Part shown: in pieces, positions 25,828-34,486 of the stretch
Numbering within the stretch: position 1 is the stretch's first letter
How the letters are laid out: each line of letters opens with the position of its first letter
Source: Nonomuraea solani
Lineage (GTDB): Bacteria; Actinomycetota; Actinomycetes; Streptosporangiales; Streptosporangiaceae
Length of the DNA stretch: 64,000 bases
Reading direction: 5' to 3'
Assembly: GCF_900108335.1 (NCBI RefSeq)
Contig: NZ_FNVT01000019.1
Location: 62,001-126,000 of the forward strand
Position numbers and translations under genes: made by a program
The notes under the pieces: model-generated
The model's database searches: none
Told to the model about the DNA's origin: nothing
Seen by the model: only the letters and a program-made list of their open reading frames with translations

Positions 25828-26703
25828 TCAGCGCGGGAAGCGCGCCTTGAAGTCGTCGGCGATCTCGTCGAAGGTCGCCCAGCGCACCCCTTCGTGGCCG
25901 CTGATGTACTCGATGAGGCGCTCGTGCATGAGCAGGTTCTGCGGGCGGCCCGAGACGTCGGGGTGAATGGTCATGGTGAACACCGCGTAGTCCGATTCGC
26001 GGTACACCCAGTCGAACTGGTCGCGCCACGTCTCCTCGAGGTGGCGCGGGCTGACGAAGCCGTGGCTGTTCGGGCTGGCCTTGACGAACATCATCGGAGG
26101 GAGGTCGTCGAGGTACCAGTTGGCGGGGATCTCGACGAGATCGGTCTCCTGGCCCCGCCGCAGCGGCTTCATCCACTCGGCCGCCGGGAGCGAGTAGTCG
26201 ATCTTCGTCCAGCTGTCGCCGACGCGGACGTAGTAGGGGGTGAAGTCCTGGTGCATGAGCGAGTGGTCGTACTTGATGCCCCGCTCCAGCAGCAGTTCGT
26301 TGGTGACGGGCGAGAACTCCCACCAGGGGGCGACGTAGCCGGTCGGCCTGCGGCCCGAGTACCTCTCGACCAGGTCGATGCAGTGGTCGAGGACGGCGCT
26401 CTCCTGGTCGCGGCTCATCGCGATCGGGTTCTCGTGCGAGTAGCCGTGCACGCCGATCTCGTGGCCGCCGTCGACGACCATGCGGGTCTGGTCGGGGAAG
26501 GTCTCGATGGAGTGGCCGGGGATGAACCAGGTGGTGCGCAGGTCGTACTTCTCGAACAGGCGCAGCAGGCGCGGGGAGCCGACCTCGCCGGCGAACAGGC
26601 CGCGCGAGATGTCGCACGGCGAGTCCTCGCCGCCGTAGGAGCCCAGCCAGCCGGCGACGGCGTCGACGTCCACGCCGTACGCCACGAGAATCTCCTTGGG
26701 CAT
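25828..26703 (-). CDS. CE4 polysaccharide-deacetylase-family enzyme, HpPgdA/cyclic-imidase type
   Basis: A 291-residue enzyme of the NodB/CE4 superfamily, without a signal peptide and thus cytoplasmic. The first metal motif is AYGVDVDA, the second is GGHEIGVHGYSHENP, and RPTGYVAPWWEFSP and TMTIHPDVSGRP supply later catalytic positions. This arrangement (VDVDAV start, HxxxHEN) is that of the HpPgdA-like group, which includes bacterial cyclic imidases and PuuE-type allantoinases rather than secreted chitin deacetylases. The stop of the asparaginase gene is 2 bp upstream, so the two are tightly coupled: an imidase would yield a half-amide for the amidohydrolase. That pathway is inference. Confidence 0.8.
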   Translation of the reverse strand: MPKEILVAYGVDVDAVAGWLGSYGGEDSPCDISRGLFAGEVGSPRLLRLFEKYDLRTTWFIPGHSIETFPDQTRMVVDGGHEIGVHGYSHENPIAMSRDQESAVLDHCIDLVERYSGRRPTGYVAPWWEFSPVTNELLLERGIKYDHSLMHQDFTPYYVRVGDSWTKIDYSLPAAEWMKPLRRGQETDLVEIPANWYLDDLPPMMFVKASPNSHGFVSPRHLEETWRDQFDWVYRESDYAVFTMTIHPDVSGRPQNLLMHERLIEYISGHEGVRWATFDEIADDFKARFPR

Positions 26704-26705
26704 GA

Positions 26706-27725
26706 TCAGTTCGTCCTTTCTGTTGGTGACGTCCGCTCGGTTGGTGACGTCCGCGCGCGCAGTTCCTCGCGTACGCGGTCCGGGTCGCGCCGGCCACCGA
26801 GCAGCGCGCTGAGCAGGACGCGCGCCTGCGGCGAGCGCAGGGTTCCGGTCGGTACGGCGCCCGCCTCGACGAGGTCGGCCCCGCCGCCGTTGCCGTAGAG
26901 GGTGGCGACGGGACCGGCGTCGACCCGGGTGGACAGGGCGACGACGACGCCCGCCTCGGTCAGCCGGGCCACCTCGTCCCTGATCAGCGGGTTGGCGTTG
27001 CCGGCGCCGAGCGCCTGGAGCACGATCCCGGTGGCGCCCGCCTCGGCCACGGCGCGCAGCGCGGCCGCGTCGCACCCGGGGTAGAGGGCCACGATGTCGG
27101 TACGCACTCCGTCGAGGTCGAAGGTGTCCAGGTCGAGCGGCTTGGCGCGTACCGGAGTCATGGAGAGACTCACCCGGCCGTCGCGGACCCGCCCGAGCGG
27201 CCCGCCGTCGGGTGTGCTGAACGCCGCCTCGGCCAGCGTGTGGGTCTTGCGGGTGCCGGCGGCGGCGTAGATCTGGCCGTCGAAGCAGATCAGCGCGCCC
27301 AGGTCGCGCGCCCGGGCGGAGGACGCCACCGCGATCGCGCCCGCGAGGTTGCGCGGGCCGTCGCCGTCCGGCGCGTCCGCCGGGTGCTGCGCGCCGGTGA
27401 ACACGACCGGCCTGGGATCGTCGTGGAAGAGGTCGGCCAGGTACGCCGTCTCCTCCATGCCGTCCGTGCCGTGGGTGACGACGACGCCGAGCACGCCCGG
27501 CCCGGTCAGAGCCGCGCGGATGCTCAGCGCGACCTGGCGCATGTCCGCGAGCGTGAACAGATAGCTGCCCGCGCAGAGCACGTCCACCCCTTCGAGCGCC
27601 ACGCCGGGTACGGCGGGCAGGCGCCCGAGCAGTTCGCCCGCCGAGTCCTTGGCGAGACCCACTCCCCGCGTGTTCCTGCGGGTGGCGATGGTCCCTCCGG
27701 TGGACAGGACGATGACTTTGGACAC
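26706..27725 (-). CDS. L-asparaginase-type amidohydrolase
   Basis: A 339-residue type I/II asparaginase fold. The first catalytic Thr is in VLSTGGTIATR (TGGTI), the second in VVVTHGTDGMEETAYLAD (HGTD, with the conserved Thr-Asp), and the Lys partner region is present downstream. No signal peptide, so cytoplasmic. Starts at the GTG at 27725 with GGAGG upstream. The C-terminus carries a recent duplication (RTSPTERTSPTERTN) from an 18-bp repeat. First gene of the LacI-controlled operon. It may act on asparagine or on another omega-amide such as a half-amide made by the next gene's product. Confidence 0.9.
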   Translation of the reverse strand: MSKVIVLSTGGTIATRRNTRGVGLAKDSAGELLGRLPAVPGVALEGVDVLCAGSYLFTLADMRQVALSIRAALTGPGVLGVVVTHGTDGMEETAYLADLFHDDPRPVVFTGAQHPADAPDGDGPRNLAGAIAVASSARARDLGALICFDGQIYAAAGTRKTHTLAEAAFSTPDGGPLGRVRDGRVSLSMTPVRAKPLDLDTFDLDGVRTDIVALYPGCDAAALRAVAEAGATGIVLQALGAGNANPLIRDEVARLTEAGVVVALSTRVDAGPVATLYGNGGGADLVEAGAVPTGTLRSPQARVLLSALLGGRRDPDRVREELRARTSPTERTSPTERTN

Positions 27726-27744
27726 GCGGGACCTCCTCGGTTTA

Positions 27745-27770
27745 CCCAAACGTTTGGGCCAAACGTTTGG
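27745..27770. promoter_or_regulatory. Two tandem LacI-type operators
   Basis: Two perfect 12-bp palindromes, CCAAACGTTTGG, at 27746-27757 and 27759-27770, separated by one base; the first extends to 14 bp. They sit 20 bp before the asparaginase start and about 90 bp before the lacI start. The central CG and AAACGTTT core is typical of LacI/PurR-family sites, so the neighbouring regulator is the expected ligand and could control both directions. Confidence 0.85.
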
Positions 27771-27860
27771 TAGCATCTGACCTGCGACTACGGAATGTCA
27801 AGAACATCACGTTAAAATCAGGTGAAGCCGCCAAGCCGTGATCGCCGAAAGCCGAGGGAC

Positions 27861-28907
27861 ATGGGTGCCAAGAGGGCGCGTCCGGTGACGCTGCAGATGA
27901 TCGCCGATCGGCTGGGGCTCCACGTCTCCACGGTGTCCCGGGTGCTGCACGCCAAGCCGGGCGAAGGGCTGCGGGCGGCGTCGAGCCCGACCGTCGAGCG
28001 GGTGCGCAAGCTCGCCGACGAGCTGGGTTACCAGCGCAACCCGCACGCGATGAGCCTGCGCACCCAGCGGAGCAACCTGATCGGCGTGCTGGTCCCCCGG
28101 CTGTCCGACATGGTCCTCGCGACGATCTACGAAGGTGTCGAGGAGGCGGCGGCCGAGCACGGCCTGTCCACGTTCGTGGCCAACACCCGCGACATCCCCG
28201 AGGAGCAGCGCGCCCGCACCGAGATGGTCCTGGCCCGCCGGGTCGACGGCATCATCTTCGGCGACGCTCATTCCGACTCGGGCTTCCTCGACGAGGTGGC
28301 CGCGCGGGGCGTGCCGTTCGTGCTGGTCAACCGGCAGGCCGAGGGGCATCCTTCGGTGGTGTGCGACGACTATCTCGGCGGGCGGATGGTCGCCGAGCAC
28401 CTGCTGGAGCTGGGGCACGAGGACGTCGCGGTGGTGGCCGGCGAGCCCTACGCGAGCACCGGCATCAACCGCACCGGCGGGTTCGCCGACCGGTTCCGCG
28501 AGGCCGGGCTGCCGATCCCGGCGCACCGGATCGTGCACTCGCGCTTCGACGCGCGCGGCGGCCGGGCCGGCACCGAGCGGGTGCTCGCGTCGGGGCCGCC
28601 GCCGTCGGCGCTGTTCGTGGTCAACGACTTCGGCGCCATCGGCGCGCTCGGCGCGCTGCGCGACCACGGCCTGCGGGTGGGCGTGGACATCGCGGTCGTG
28701 GGCTTCAACGACACGCCGCTGGCCGCCGAGCTGCCGGTGCCGCTCACCACGGTCCGCTCCCCCATGCACGAGATGGGGCGCAGAGGGCTGCGCAAGCTCG
28801 TCCGCGTCCTGGAGGGCGGTCGCGCCGAGACGGAGCTGCTGCGGCCGGAGCTGGTGGTGCGCGCCTCCAGCGATCCGCAGCAGTACTCCGCTCTCATGAA
28901 ACACTGA
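27861..28907 (+). CDS. LacI-family transcriptional regulator
   Basis: A 348-residue repressor (361 if a GTG at 27822 is used). The N-terminal HTH reads VTLQMIADRLGLHVSTVSRV with the hinge helix further on (DELGYQRNPHAMSLRTQRSN), followed by the periplasmic-binding-protein-like effector domain starting IGVLVPRLSDMVLATIYEGV and ending with FNDTPLAAELPVPLTTVRSP. The start is uncertain: GAGGGAC lies almost on the ATG at 27861, and the GTG has no ribosome site. Divergent from the asparaginase operon, with both palindromes in the gap. A terminator follows the stop. Confidence 0.9.
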   Translation: MGAKRARPVTLQMIADRLGLHVSTVSRVLHAKPGEGLRAASSPTVERVRKLADELGYQRNPHAMSLRTQRSNLIGVLVPRLSDMVLATIYEGVEEAAAEHGLSTFVANTRDIPEEQRARTEMVLARRVDGIIFGDAHSDSGFLDEVAARGVPFVLVNRQAEGHPSVVCDDYLGGRMVAEHLLELGHEDVAVVAGEPYASTGINRTGGFADRFREAGLPIPAHRIVHSRFDARGGRAGTERVLASGPPPSALFVVNDFGAIGALGALRDHGLRVGVDIAVVGFNDTPLAAELPVPLTTVRSPMHEMGRRGLRKLVRVLEGGRAETELLRPELVVRASSDPQQYSALMKH

Positions 28908-28911
28908 TCGC

Positions 28912-28936
28912 AGGGCGGCCAGGACCTGGCCGCCCT
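28912..28936. terminator. Bidirectional hairpin terminator
   Basis: A perfect 11-bp stem (AGGGCGGCCAG / CTGGCCGCCCT) with a 3-nt loop lies in the 35 bp between the converging stop codons of the LacI gene and the secreted protein gene. It has no T tract on either side. Confidence 0.75.
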
Positions 28937-28942
28937 ACGAGG

Positions 28943-30211
28943 TCAGCGCGGGGCGGCGCGGAACGCGTACGTCACCGTGGGGCCGAGGTTGCCCGCGCGG
29001 TCCACGGACCTGGCGATCAGCCGCTGCGGGAACGTGTTGGTGGGTGTGAACGTCACCGTCGCCGTCCCGTCGGCTCCCGCCCGCACCGGCACGAAGCCCC
29101 GGCCGAAGTCGTAGTCGTAGGAGGCGACGTCGGTGACGCCGTTCGGGGCGAGGGTGAAGGTGCCGGGCTGTCCGACGCGGCCGCCCACCTGGTTCTCGGG
29201 GAAGTCGGCCGAGCTGATGGCCGGCGGGTTCGCGGGCGGCGCCTGGTCGATGTGCAGCTCCGGCTGCCAGGCGCTCCATTCGCCCATGTCCCAGTAGGTC
29301 TCGTAGCCGCCCGGGCCGACGACGGTGTAGGAGTTCTCGGCGCGTACCCGCCAGGTGTAGGAGCCGCCGTCGGCGAGTTGCCCCGCGGGGACGGTGACGC
29401 AGTGGCGCGCGTCCCCCGTCTGCTCGGTTGTCACGGCCTCGCCGATCTTCGCACCGGCGGCGTCGGCCCACTCGAACCGGCCCCGCATGATCTCGTTGCC
29501 CCCGTGGTCGGGGTCGGTCAGCATGGCCAGGAACGACGGCGTCGTCGTACGGAGGTACGGCCCCCCGGGCGGCGCCTGGCAGTCTCCGGCCGTGACGGCC
29601 TGGCCCGACGGGACGTCGGGCACCGTGTTGTAGCGGACCGACATGCCCGGCCCTGTCGCGTTGCCCACGGACGGCGTGGTCCAGAAGACGTAGCGCCCGG
29701 CGGTGCTCTCGTCCGCCGACTTCAGGCCGATGGTGACGACCTCGTCGCCGCGGGCCACGGCGTCCTTGACCGCCTCGGAGATCATCCATCCCTGCACCCC
29801 GCAGTCGGCCGGGGAGGTGGAGAGTTCGCGCAGCCACTGGGGCTGGTCGTTCCAGGTCGTCTGGGAGGAGATGCGCCCGGTCTCCCACATTTCGGTGTCG
29901 GGCCCGCAGGCGCCGTGCGCGCGGACGTACAGGACGAAGTTGGCGTCGAGGACGCGCTTGCCCGCGAAGGCGGTGACGTCCAGCTCGAAGAACGCGCGCG
30001 TGACCTCGCCATGGTCGGTACGGCCGACGGACACGTCGGCGCCTTCCCAGGTCGGCTCGTACTCCGACCAGTGAGCCTGATCGGGATCCTGGGACGTCAC
30101 GGACGCCCAGGCAGTGGGGTTGACGGCCAGGCCCGTCTGGGCCGCCGCGGGCGTGACCGCGGCCAGCGTCACCATGGCCATGCTCGCGAGCACGGCTAAA
30201 AGACGTTTCAC
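28943..30211 (-). CDS. Secreted DNRLRE/TGF-beta-propeptide-like beta-sandwich protein
   Basis: A 422-residue exported protein. It starts at the GTG at 30211 with GAAGGG upstream and has a signal peptide (LLAVLASMAMVTLAAVTPAAA). Residues about 45-195 look like the DNRLRE carbohydrate/adhesion module common at the N-terminus of actinobacterial secreted proteins (RAFFELDVTAFAGKRVLDAN, TTWNDQPQW). Two further Ig/fibronectin-like domains follow (YTWRVRAENSYTVVGPGGYE; TVTFTPTNTFPQRLIARSVD). No catalytic domain is present, so it is probably structural or adhesive. It converges on the LacI gene. Confidence 0.75.
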   Translation of the reverse strand: MKRLLAVLASMAMVTLAAVTPAAAQTGLAVNPTAWASVTSQDPDQAHWSEYEPTWEGADVSVGRTDHGEVTRAFFELDVTAFAGKRVLDANFVLYVRAHGACGPDTEMWETGRISSQTTWNDQPQWLRELSTSPADCGVQGWMISEAVKDAVARGDEVVTIGLKSADESTAGRYVFWTTPSVGNATGPGMSVRYNTVPDVPSGQAVTAGDCQAPPGGPYLRTTTPSFLAMLTDPDHGGNEIMRGRFEWADAAGAKIGEAVTTEQTGDARHCVTVPAGQLADGGSYTWRVRAENSYTVVGPGGYETYWDMGEWSAWQPELHIDQAPPANPPAISSADFPENQVGGRVGQPGTFTLAPNGVTDVASYDYDFGRGFVPVRAGADGTATVTFTPTNTFPQRLIARSVDRAGNLGPTVTYAFRAAPR

Positions 30212-30335
30212 TCTGCACCCTTCTTCCGGCCGGAAATGCGCCGAGAGTACCTGCCGAACCTGTCGCCAAACGGAGCGAACTTTGCGGCCATAACCGGCAT
30301 CAGAGAGAGGGAAAAACCAATGAAGGGTGATGGGG

Positions 30336-30812
30336 ATGAACACGATGCGAGCGATGGCGGCGGTGGCGGCGGCGAGCACGGCGCTGGTGATCGCGAGCCC
30401 GGCGCAGGCGGCCACCGCCGCCGGCACGCTGGGCCCGTACGGCTATGGGGGCGTCAAGCTGGGGATGACCACCGCGCAGGCCAAGGCCACCGGCAAGCTC
30501 GTGCGCGAATTCGGCGGCTACTGCAGCCGCTATCACTACAAGGCCGACAAGAAGGCGAGTCTCTTCCTCTCCAAGAAGCGCGGCGTCGCCGTCATTTTCG
30601 CGCCGCCCGGAGCGCGCACCCCGAAGGGCATCGCCGTCGGCGCGACCCTCAGCCAGGTCAAGAAGGCCTACCCCGGCGTCAAGAAGGAGATCAGCGGCTA
30701 CTACGCCACCGTGCCGGGCAACCGCAAGGCGTTCTTCTACTTCGGTGTCAACCAGCGGAACAAGGTCGAGGAGCTCGCCCTCGGCCTCAAGACGCAGGAC
30801 TGCGTGAACTGA
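30336..30812 (+). CDS. Small secreted protein of unknown function
   Basis: A 158-residue exported protein. GAAGGG at 30322-30327 gives 8-bp spacing to the ATG at 30336; two start codons further upstream are overlapped by that site. Signal peptide MAAVAAASTALVIASPAQA. The mature part has two similar segments, YGGVKLGMTTAQAKATGKL and KGIAVGATLSQVKKAYPGV, a duplication like that in PASTA/BsuPI-type or DUF-type secreted modules. Cys residues near YCSR and QDCVN may pair. Followed by a strong terminator. Confidence 0.7.
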   Translation: MNTMRAMAAVAAASTALVIASPAQAATAAGTLGPYGYGGVKLGMTTAQAKATGKLVREFGGYCSRYHYKADKKASLFLSKKRGVAVIFAPPGARTPKGIAVGATLSQVKKAYPGVKKEISGYYATVPGNRKAFFYFGVNQRNKVEELALGLKTQDCVN

Positions 30813-30821
30813 GCCGCCACA

Positions 30822-30851
30822 CGGCGGGTCTCCTGAGGCGGAGACCCGCCG
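30822..30851. terminator. Bidirectional hairpin terminator
   Basis: A perfect 12-bp stem (CGGCGGGTCTCC / GGAGACCCGCCG) around TGAGGC fills the gap between the converging stop codons at 30812 and 30857. It should end both transcripts, including that of the binding-protein gene, which argues against any permease genes downstream of it. Confidence 0.8.
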
Positions 30852-30856
30852 GCCCG

Positions 30857-32137
30857 TCAGCCACCCTGTTTGTGGGTGCTCCAGTATTCGTCGGCGGCGA
30901 CCTGGATGTCGGCCAGGACCTTCTGGTAGCCGTCCGGCTTGACGACGAAGGCGCCGAAGCCGTCCAGCGCGGCCGTCAGCACCGGCGGCGGCGTGGCCTC
31001 GAAGTAGCGGTTGACCAGGCGATATTCTCCGCTGCCCGCGGACTTGCCGACCTCGGCGATGGCCTCGTCGGCGATGGCGACCTTGGGATTGGCCGAGACG
31101 TCGCCCCGGGCGGTGGCCCACTTCTCCTGGGCGGCGGAGCTCACCCACCACTTGAGGTACTTCGTGCTGGCCTCGGGGTCGGGCGCCTTGGCCAGTGAGC
31201 AGAGGGGGCCGCTCTCGAAGATCATCGAGGTCTTGGGGAGCGCGGCGTTCACGTTCGGGATCACGAAGAAGCCGTAGTCGGAGCCCGCCTTCATGCTGCG
31301 CTGGGTCATGCTCGTGTTGAACCAGGTGCCGAACGACAGCATCGCCGCCTTGCCGGTCTTGAGCACGTCACCCGGGTCGGTCTTGTCGCCGGGGTTGGTG
31401 AAGTAGCCGGCGTCGATCATCGACTTCCACTTCTCCATCACCTGGACCACGCCGGGGTCGGTGTACTTGGCCTGGCCGGTGGACAGGCGGTCGTACAGGT
31501 CGGGGTCGGTGCCGGCGAGGAGCTGCTCGAACCAGACGAAGGAGAACAGCACGCTGGTGTGGTAGAACGCCTTGACGTCGTTCTGCTTGAGCGTGTCGGC
31601 GATCTTGATGAGATCGTCCCAGGTCTTCGGGGGCTGCAGGCCGTGCTGGTCGAAGATCTTCTTGTTGTAGAACATGCCCCAGTACGCGGCGTTCAGCGGC
31701 ACACAGTACTGCTTGCCGCCCACCGTGTAATACTCGGCCAGCTCCGTGGACAGGTCGCCGTTCTTGATGGCCTCCTGCCAGAGCGCGGTCGTCTCGGCCA
31801 CCTGCTTCTGCGCGACGATCTCCACCAGCCGCCCGCCGGTCGTCCAGGTGAACAGGTCGGGCTTGACGTCGGTGCGGAAGGACGCCTTGATGAACGCCTG
31901 GTACGTCGGCTCGTCGGTGTAGCCGACCGGCTTCATCGACAGGCCGATCTGCTGCTTGGACAGGGCGCCCATCTCGTCGAAGTATTTGCTCCAGGCCCCC
32001 TTGTCGTTGTACAGCTTCAGCTCGGTCTTGGCGGCCTTCGGCCCCGAGCCTCCTGAGCCGCCTGATTCGCCGCCCGAACAGCCGGCCAGGACGAGGGAGA
32101 TGACGGCGGCGAGAAGCAGTGGACGCGACCGGTTCAT
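30857..32137 (-). CDS. Orphan ABC sugar-type substrate-binding lipoprotein
   Basis: A 426-residue family 1 extracellular solute-binding protein. The signal peptide ends in the lipobox LAGC (MNRSRPLLLAAVISLVLAGC), so it is anchored by a lipidated Cys, followed by a Gly/Ser-rich tether. Typical SBP segments are seen: PDLFTWTTGGRLVEIVAQKQ, KQYCVPLNAAYWGMFYNKKI, and SSAAQEKWATARGDVSANP. The expected membrane and ATPase genes are not adjacent: the gene ends at a terminator, and an AraC regulator precedes it by 70 bp on the same strand. It may share permeases encoded elsewhere. Confidence 0.9.
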   Translation of the reverse strand: MNRSRPLLLAAVISLVLAGCSGGESGGSGGSGPKAAKTELKLYNDKGAWSKYFDEMGALSKQQIGLSMKPVGYTDEPTYQAFIKASFRTDVKPDLFTWTTGGRLVEIVAQKQVAETTALWQEAIKNGDLSTELAEYYTVGGKQYCVPLNAAYWGMFYNKKIFDQHGLQPPKTWDDLIKIADTLKQNDVKAFYHTSVLFSFVWFEQLLAGTDPDLYDRLSTGQAKYTDPGVVQVMEKWKSMIDAGYFTNPGDKTDPGDVLKTGKAAMLSFGTWFNTSMTQRSMKAGSDYGFFVIPNVNAALPKTSMIFESGPLCSLAKAPDPEASTKYLKWWVSSAAQEKWATARGDVSANPKVAIADEAIAEVGKSAGSGEYRLVNRYFEATPPPVLTAALDGFGAFVVKPDGYQKVLADIQVAADEYWSTHKQGG

Positions 32138-32207
32138 GCCCGGCCTCCTGTTCGCTCACAAGTGCTGCACGGTGGGGGTGAAACGGGACCCGTGGCGAGT
32201 CATCTAA

Positions 32208-33074
32208 TCACTTGATATCTTGGGTGTCCATAGCCGCGGGGACCACCGCCCGCCGCGTCGCCTCCCGATAGTCGCGCGGCGCCATCCCGTATCTCCGCTG
32301 GAAGAGCCGGCCGAAGTAGGACTGGCCGGAGAATCCGCAGCGCTGGGCGATCTCCCCGATGCCGGCCGTCGTGGTGGTCAGCAGCAGGGCGGCGTGCTCC
32401 AGGCGGCGCCCGGCCACGAACGCCACCGGGGTGCGGCCGTAGTGCCGGCGCATGGAGCGGGCCAGGTGCCCGGAGCTGACCGCGGCCAGCGCCAGCAGCC
32501 GGGGCAGGCCCTCGCGCAGGTTCTCCTCGCGGCTCATCGCCACGCAGGCCGACACCAGCCAGCCGGGCCGCCCGTCCACGGCCGTGCCGTCGGCGCGCTC
32601 CAGCACCGGGACCACCGCCGTCCAGAGCCTGACCAGGTCGAGTACGCGGGGTGTGCCGGTGTAGGCGGCCAGCACGCGGGCGAACTCCGCGGCGACGGGC
32701 CCGTCCAGGTCCGTACGGGCGATCAGGGGCAGCTCACGCCGGTCCCAGTCCGCGGTGCCGGCCAGCCCGGCGAGGTCGGCGAAGGCGTGCCAGCGTTCGC
32801 TGGGGAAGGCGATGTTGACGAAGCGCATGCCCTCGGTGGCGGCGAACTCGTGGTGGTCGGACGGGCGTACCAGGAACAGGTCGCCCGCGCGCAGGGGTAT
32901 CTCGGCCTCGCCGACACGTTGCGTGCCCGTGCCCGCCGTGACGAGGACGAGTTCGTGGAAGTCGGCGTGCGTGTGGGGTTCCGGCCGGTCGCGGCGGCCG
33001 CCGGTCACCGGCACGAGGGCCGCGTGGTAGGGCAGGCCCGCGGCGAACTCGACCCAGCGCAGGATGGTCGACAT
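32208..33074 (-). CDS. AraC-family transcriptional regulator with cupin sensor
   Basis: A 288-residue regulator. The N-terminal cupin (about residues 15-100) contains HTHADFHELVLVTAGTG and IPLRAGDLFLVRPSDHHEF. The C-terminal double HTH has LPRLLALAAVSSGHLARSMR with YGRTPVAFVAGRR, then IGEIAQRCGFSGQSYFGRLF and YGMAPRDYR. This is the XylS/AraC sugar-responsive layout. It likely controls the binding-protein gene downstream and possibly the divergent PhyH gene, with about 100 bp of shared AT-richer intergenic DNA between them. Confidence 0.9.
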   Translation of the reverse strand: MSTILRWVEFAAGLPYHAALVPVTGGRRDRPEPHTHADFHELVLVTAGTGTQRVGEAEIPLRAGDLFLVRPSDHHEFAATEGMRFVNIAFPSERWHAFADLAGLAGTADWDRRELPLIARTDLDGPVAAEFARVLAAYTGTPRVLDLVRLWTAVVPVLERADGTAVDGRPGWLVSACVAMSREENLREGLPRLLALAAVSSGHLARSMRRHYGRTPVAFVAGRRLEHAALLLTTTTAGIGEIAQRCGFSGQSYFGRLFQRRYGMAPRDYREATRRAVVPAAMDTQDIK

Positions 33075-33176
33075 GTCAGGAAATTAATAGTTATGGCGCG
33101 CCGAATACTAGTAACACGGACCGTCGAGAACGAAGAATCCGGATCGATGACCCGCCCACGGCCTCCAGAGGAGTAC

Positions 33177-33944
33177 ATGGTGATCACGGAAGTCGACCGG
33201 ACTCTCCAGGACTACGACCGCGACGGCTACACGATCTTCCGGAACGTCCTCGACCGTGACCTGATCGGCGAGGCGAGCGAGCACGTGGCCTGGCTCCAGG
33301 CCAAGCACCCCGAGCGGCTCGGCGAGGACCTGGGCACCGAGCTGGTCGCGGGCGACCCCTTCTGGGTCCGGCTCGTCAGCGACGACCGGCTGCTGGACAT
33401 CGCCGAGCACTTCGTCGGCCCCGACATCGCCCTGTTCGCCTCGCACTACATCAGCAAGCCGCCGTTCGCCGGCAAACCGGTCCTTTGGCATCAGGACGGG
33501 GCGTACTGGCCGCTGGAGCCGATGCGGGTGGTCACGCTCTGGCTGGCCGTGGACGAGGCCACGACGGAGAACGGCTGCCTGCGGGTGATCCCCGGCTCGC
33601 ACCGGGACGACCTGCACGAGCTGCGGCAGCGCGACGACGTCGACAACGTGCTCGGCTCGGAGAGCGCCGTGACGGTGGACGAGTCGAAGGCCGTGGACCT
33701 GGTGCTGTCACCCGGCGACGTGGAGGTGCACCATCCGAACATCCTGCACGCCTCCAACGCCAACACCTCGCCGAAGCGCCGCTGCGGGCTGACGATCCGC
33801 TACATCCCGACCTCGACCCGGATCACCAGCGAACAGCAGCCGTTCGTCTCCGCGCTGCTGCTGCGCGGGGAGCCTGGCGTGAACGTCTACCAGCCGTTCC
33901 CCACGTACGTGCCGGGCGAGCACATGCCGTTCGCCGGCGCCTGA
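33177..33944 (+). CDS. Phytanoyl-CoA dioxygenase (PhyH)-family Fe(II)/2-oxoglutarate oxygenase
   Basis: A 255-residue non-heme iron oxygenase. The metal triad is recognisable: His-x-Asp in LWHQDGAYWPL and the distal His in DVEVHHPNILHASNANTSPK, with the following Arg (RRCGLTIRYIP) as the 2-oxoglutarate anchor. AGAGGAG precedes the ATG at 33177. Bacterial PhyH enzymes hydroxylate amino acids, sugars or antibiotic intermediates. Divergent from the AraC regulator, which may control it; the substrate is unknown. Confidence 0.88.
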   Translation: MVITEVDRTLQDYDRDGYTIFRNVLDRDLIGEASEHVAWLQAKHPERLGEDLGTELVAGDPFWVRLVSDDRLLDIAEHFVGPDIALFASHYISKPPFAGKPVLWHQDGAYWPLEPMRVVTLWLAVDEATTENGCLRVIPGSHRDDLHELRQRDDVDNVLGSESAVTVDESKAVDLVLSPGDVEVHHPNILHASNANTSPKRRCGLTIRYIPTSTRITSEQQPFVSALLLRGEPGVNVYQPFPTYVPGEHMPFAGA

Positions 33945-33957
33945 CCGCGCACCCGGT

Positions 33958-34486
33958 TCATCCGGGCAGGCGGCTCGCCTCGGGCTCCGGGAACCAGGCG
34001 CCGTCCGGGGCCGACAGCCAGCCGTGGGCGGCGGCCAGTTCGTCCACGGCTTCGTGCAGGACGCGCACCCCGGGATGGTCGGTGCCGGCGCGCCAGATCA
34101 TCGTCCAGGGGAAGATCGCGACCGGGTCCACGAGCCGCCGCACCACCGCGCCGGGCACGGCCGGCTGGCCGGCCAGGGTGAGGATGGGGGCGTCGCGGTC
34201 GCGTACGTGCCGGGCGAGCTCGCCGGCCCCCTGCACGTGCGGGTGGGCCAGGGCGGGATCCACGCCGAAGGGCGCGAGCAACTGGAGCACGGCGTGCTCC
34301 CAGCCGGGCGTGGCGTGGTCGCCGGCACGAATGCACGGGCTGGTGCCGCGGAGCGCTTCGAACGGTACGGCGTCCAGCCCGGCGAGCGGATGCCGCTCCG
34401 GCAGCACGACGGTGATCGGCTCATAGCGAACCGGTCTCTGTCGTACCGGGTCGGGCAGGCTCGGCGCGCGGCCGAAGGTGACGTCG
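33958..34486 (-). pseudogene. LysR-family regulator remnant (effector domain only)
   Basis: The minus strand encodes the C-terminal half of a LysR regulator: CDVTFGRAPSLPD, RYEPITVVLPERHPLAGLDA, FPWTMIWRAGTDHPGVRVLH and AVDELAAAHG. The DNA-binding HTH and the first part of the effector domain are missing, and the frame breaks at about 34486, where MFS sequence of the opposite strand begins. A GTG at 34407 could start a 149-residue product, but it would lack DNA binding. Interpreted as one half of a regulator-transporter pair joined by a deletion. Confidence 0.8.

Noticed and set aside
33958..34407. A functional 149-residue LysR-like protein from the GTG at 34407.
   Set aside because: It would have no DNA-binding domain, and the upstream frame continues as LysR sequence until the deletion point, so it is a remnant.
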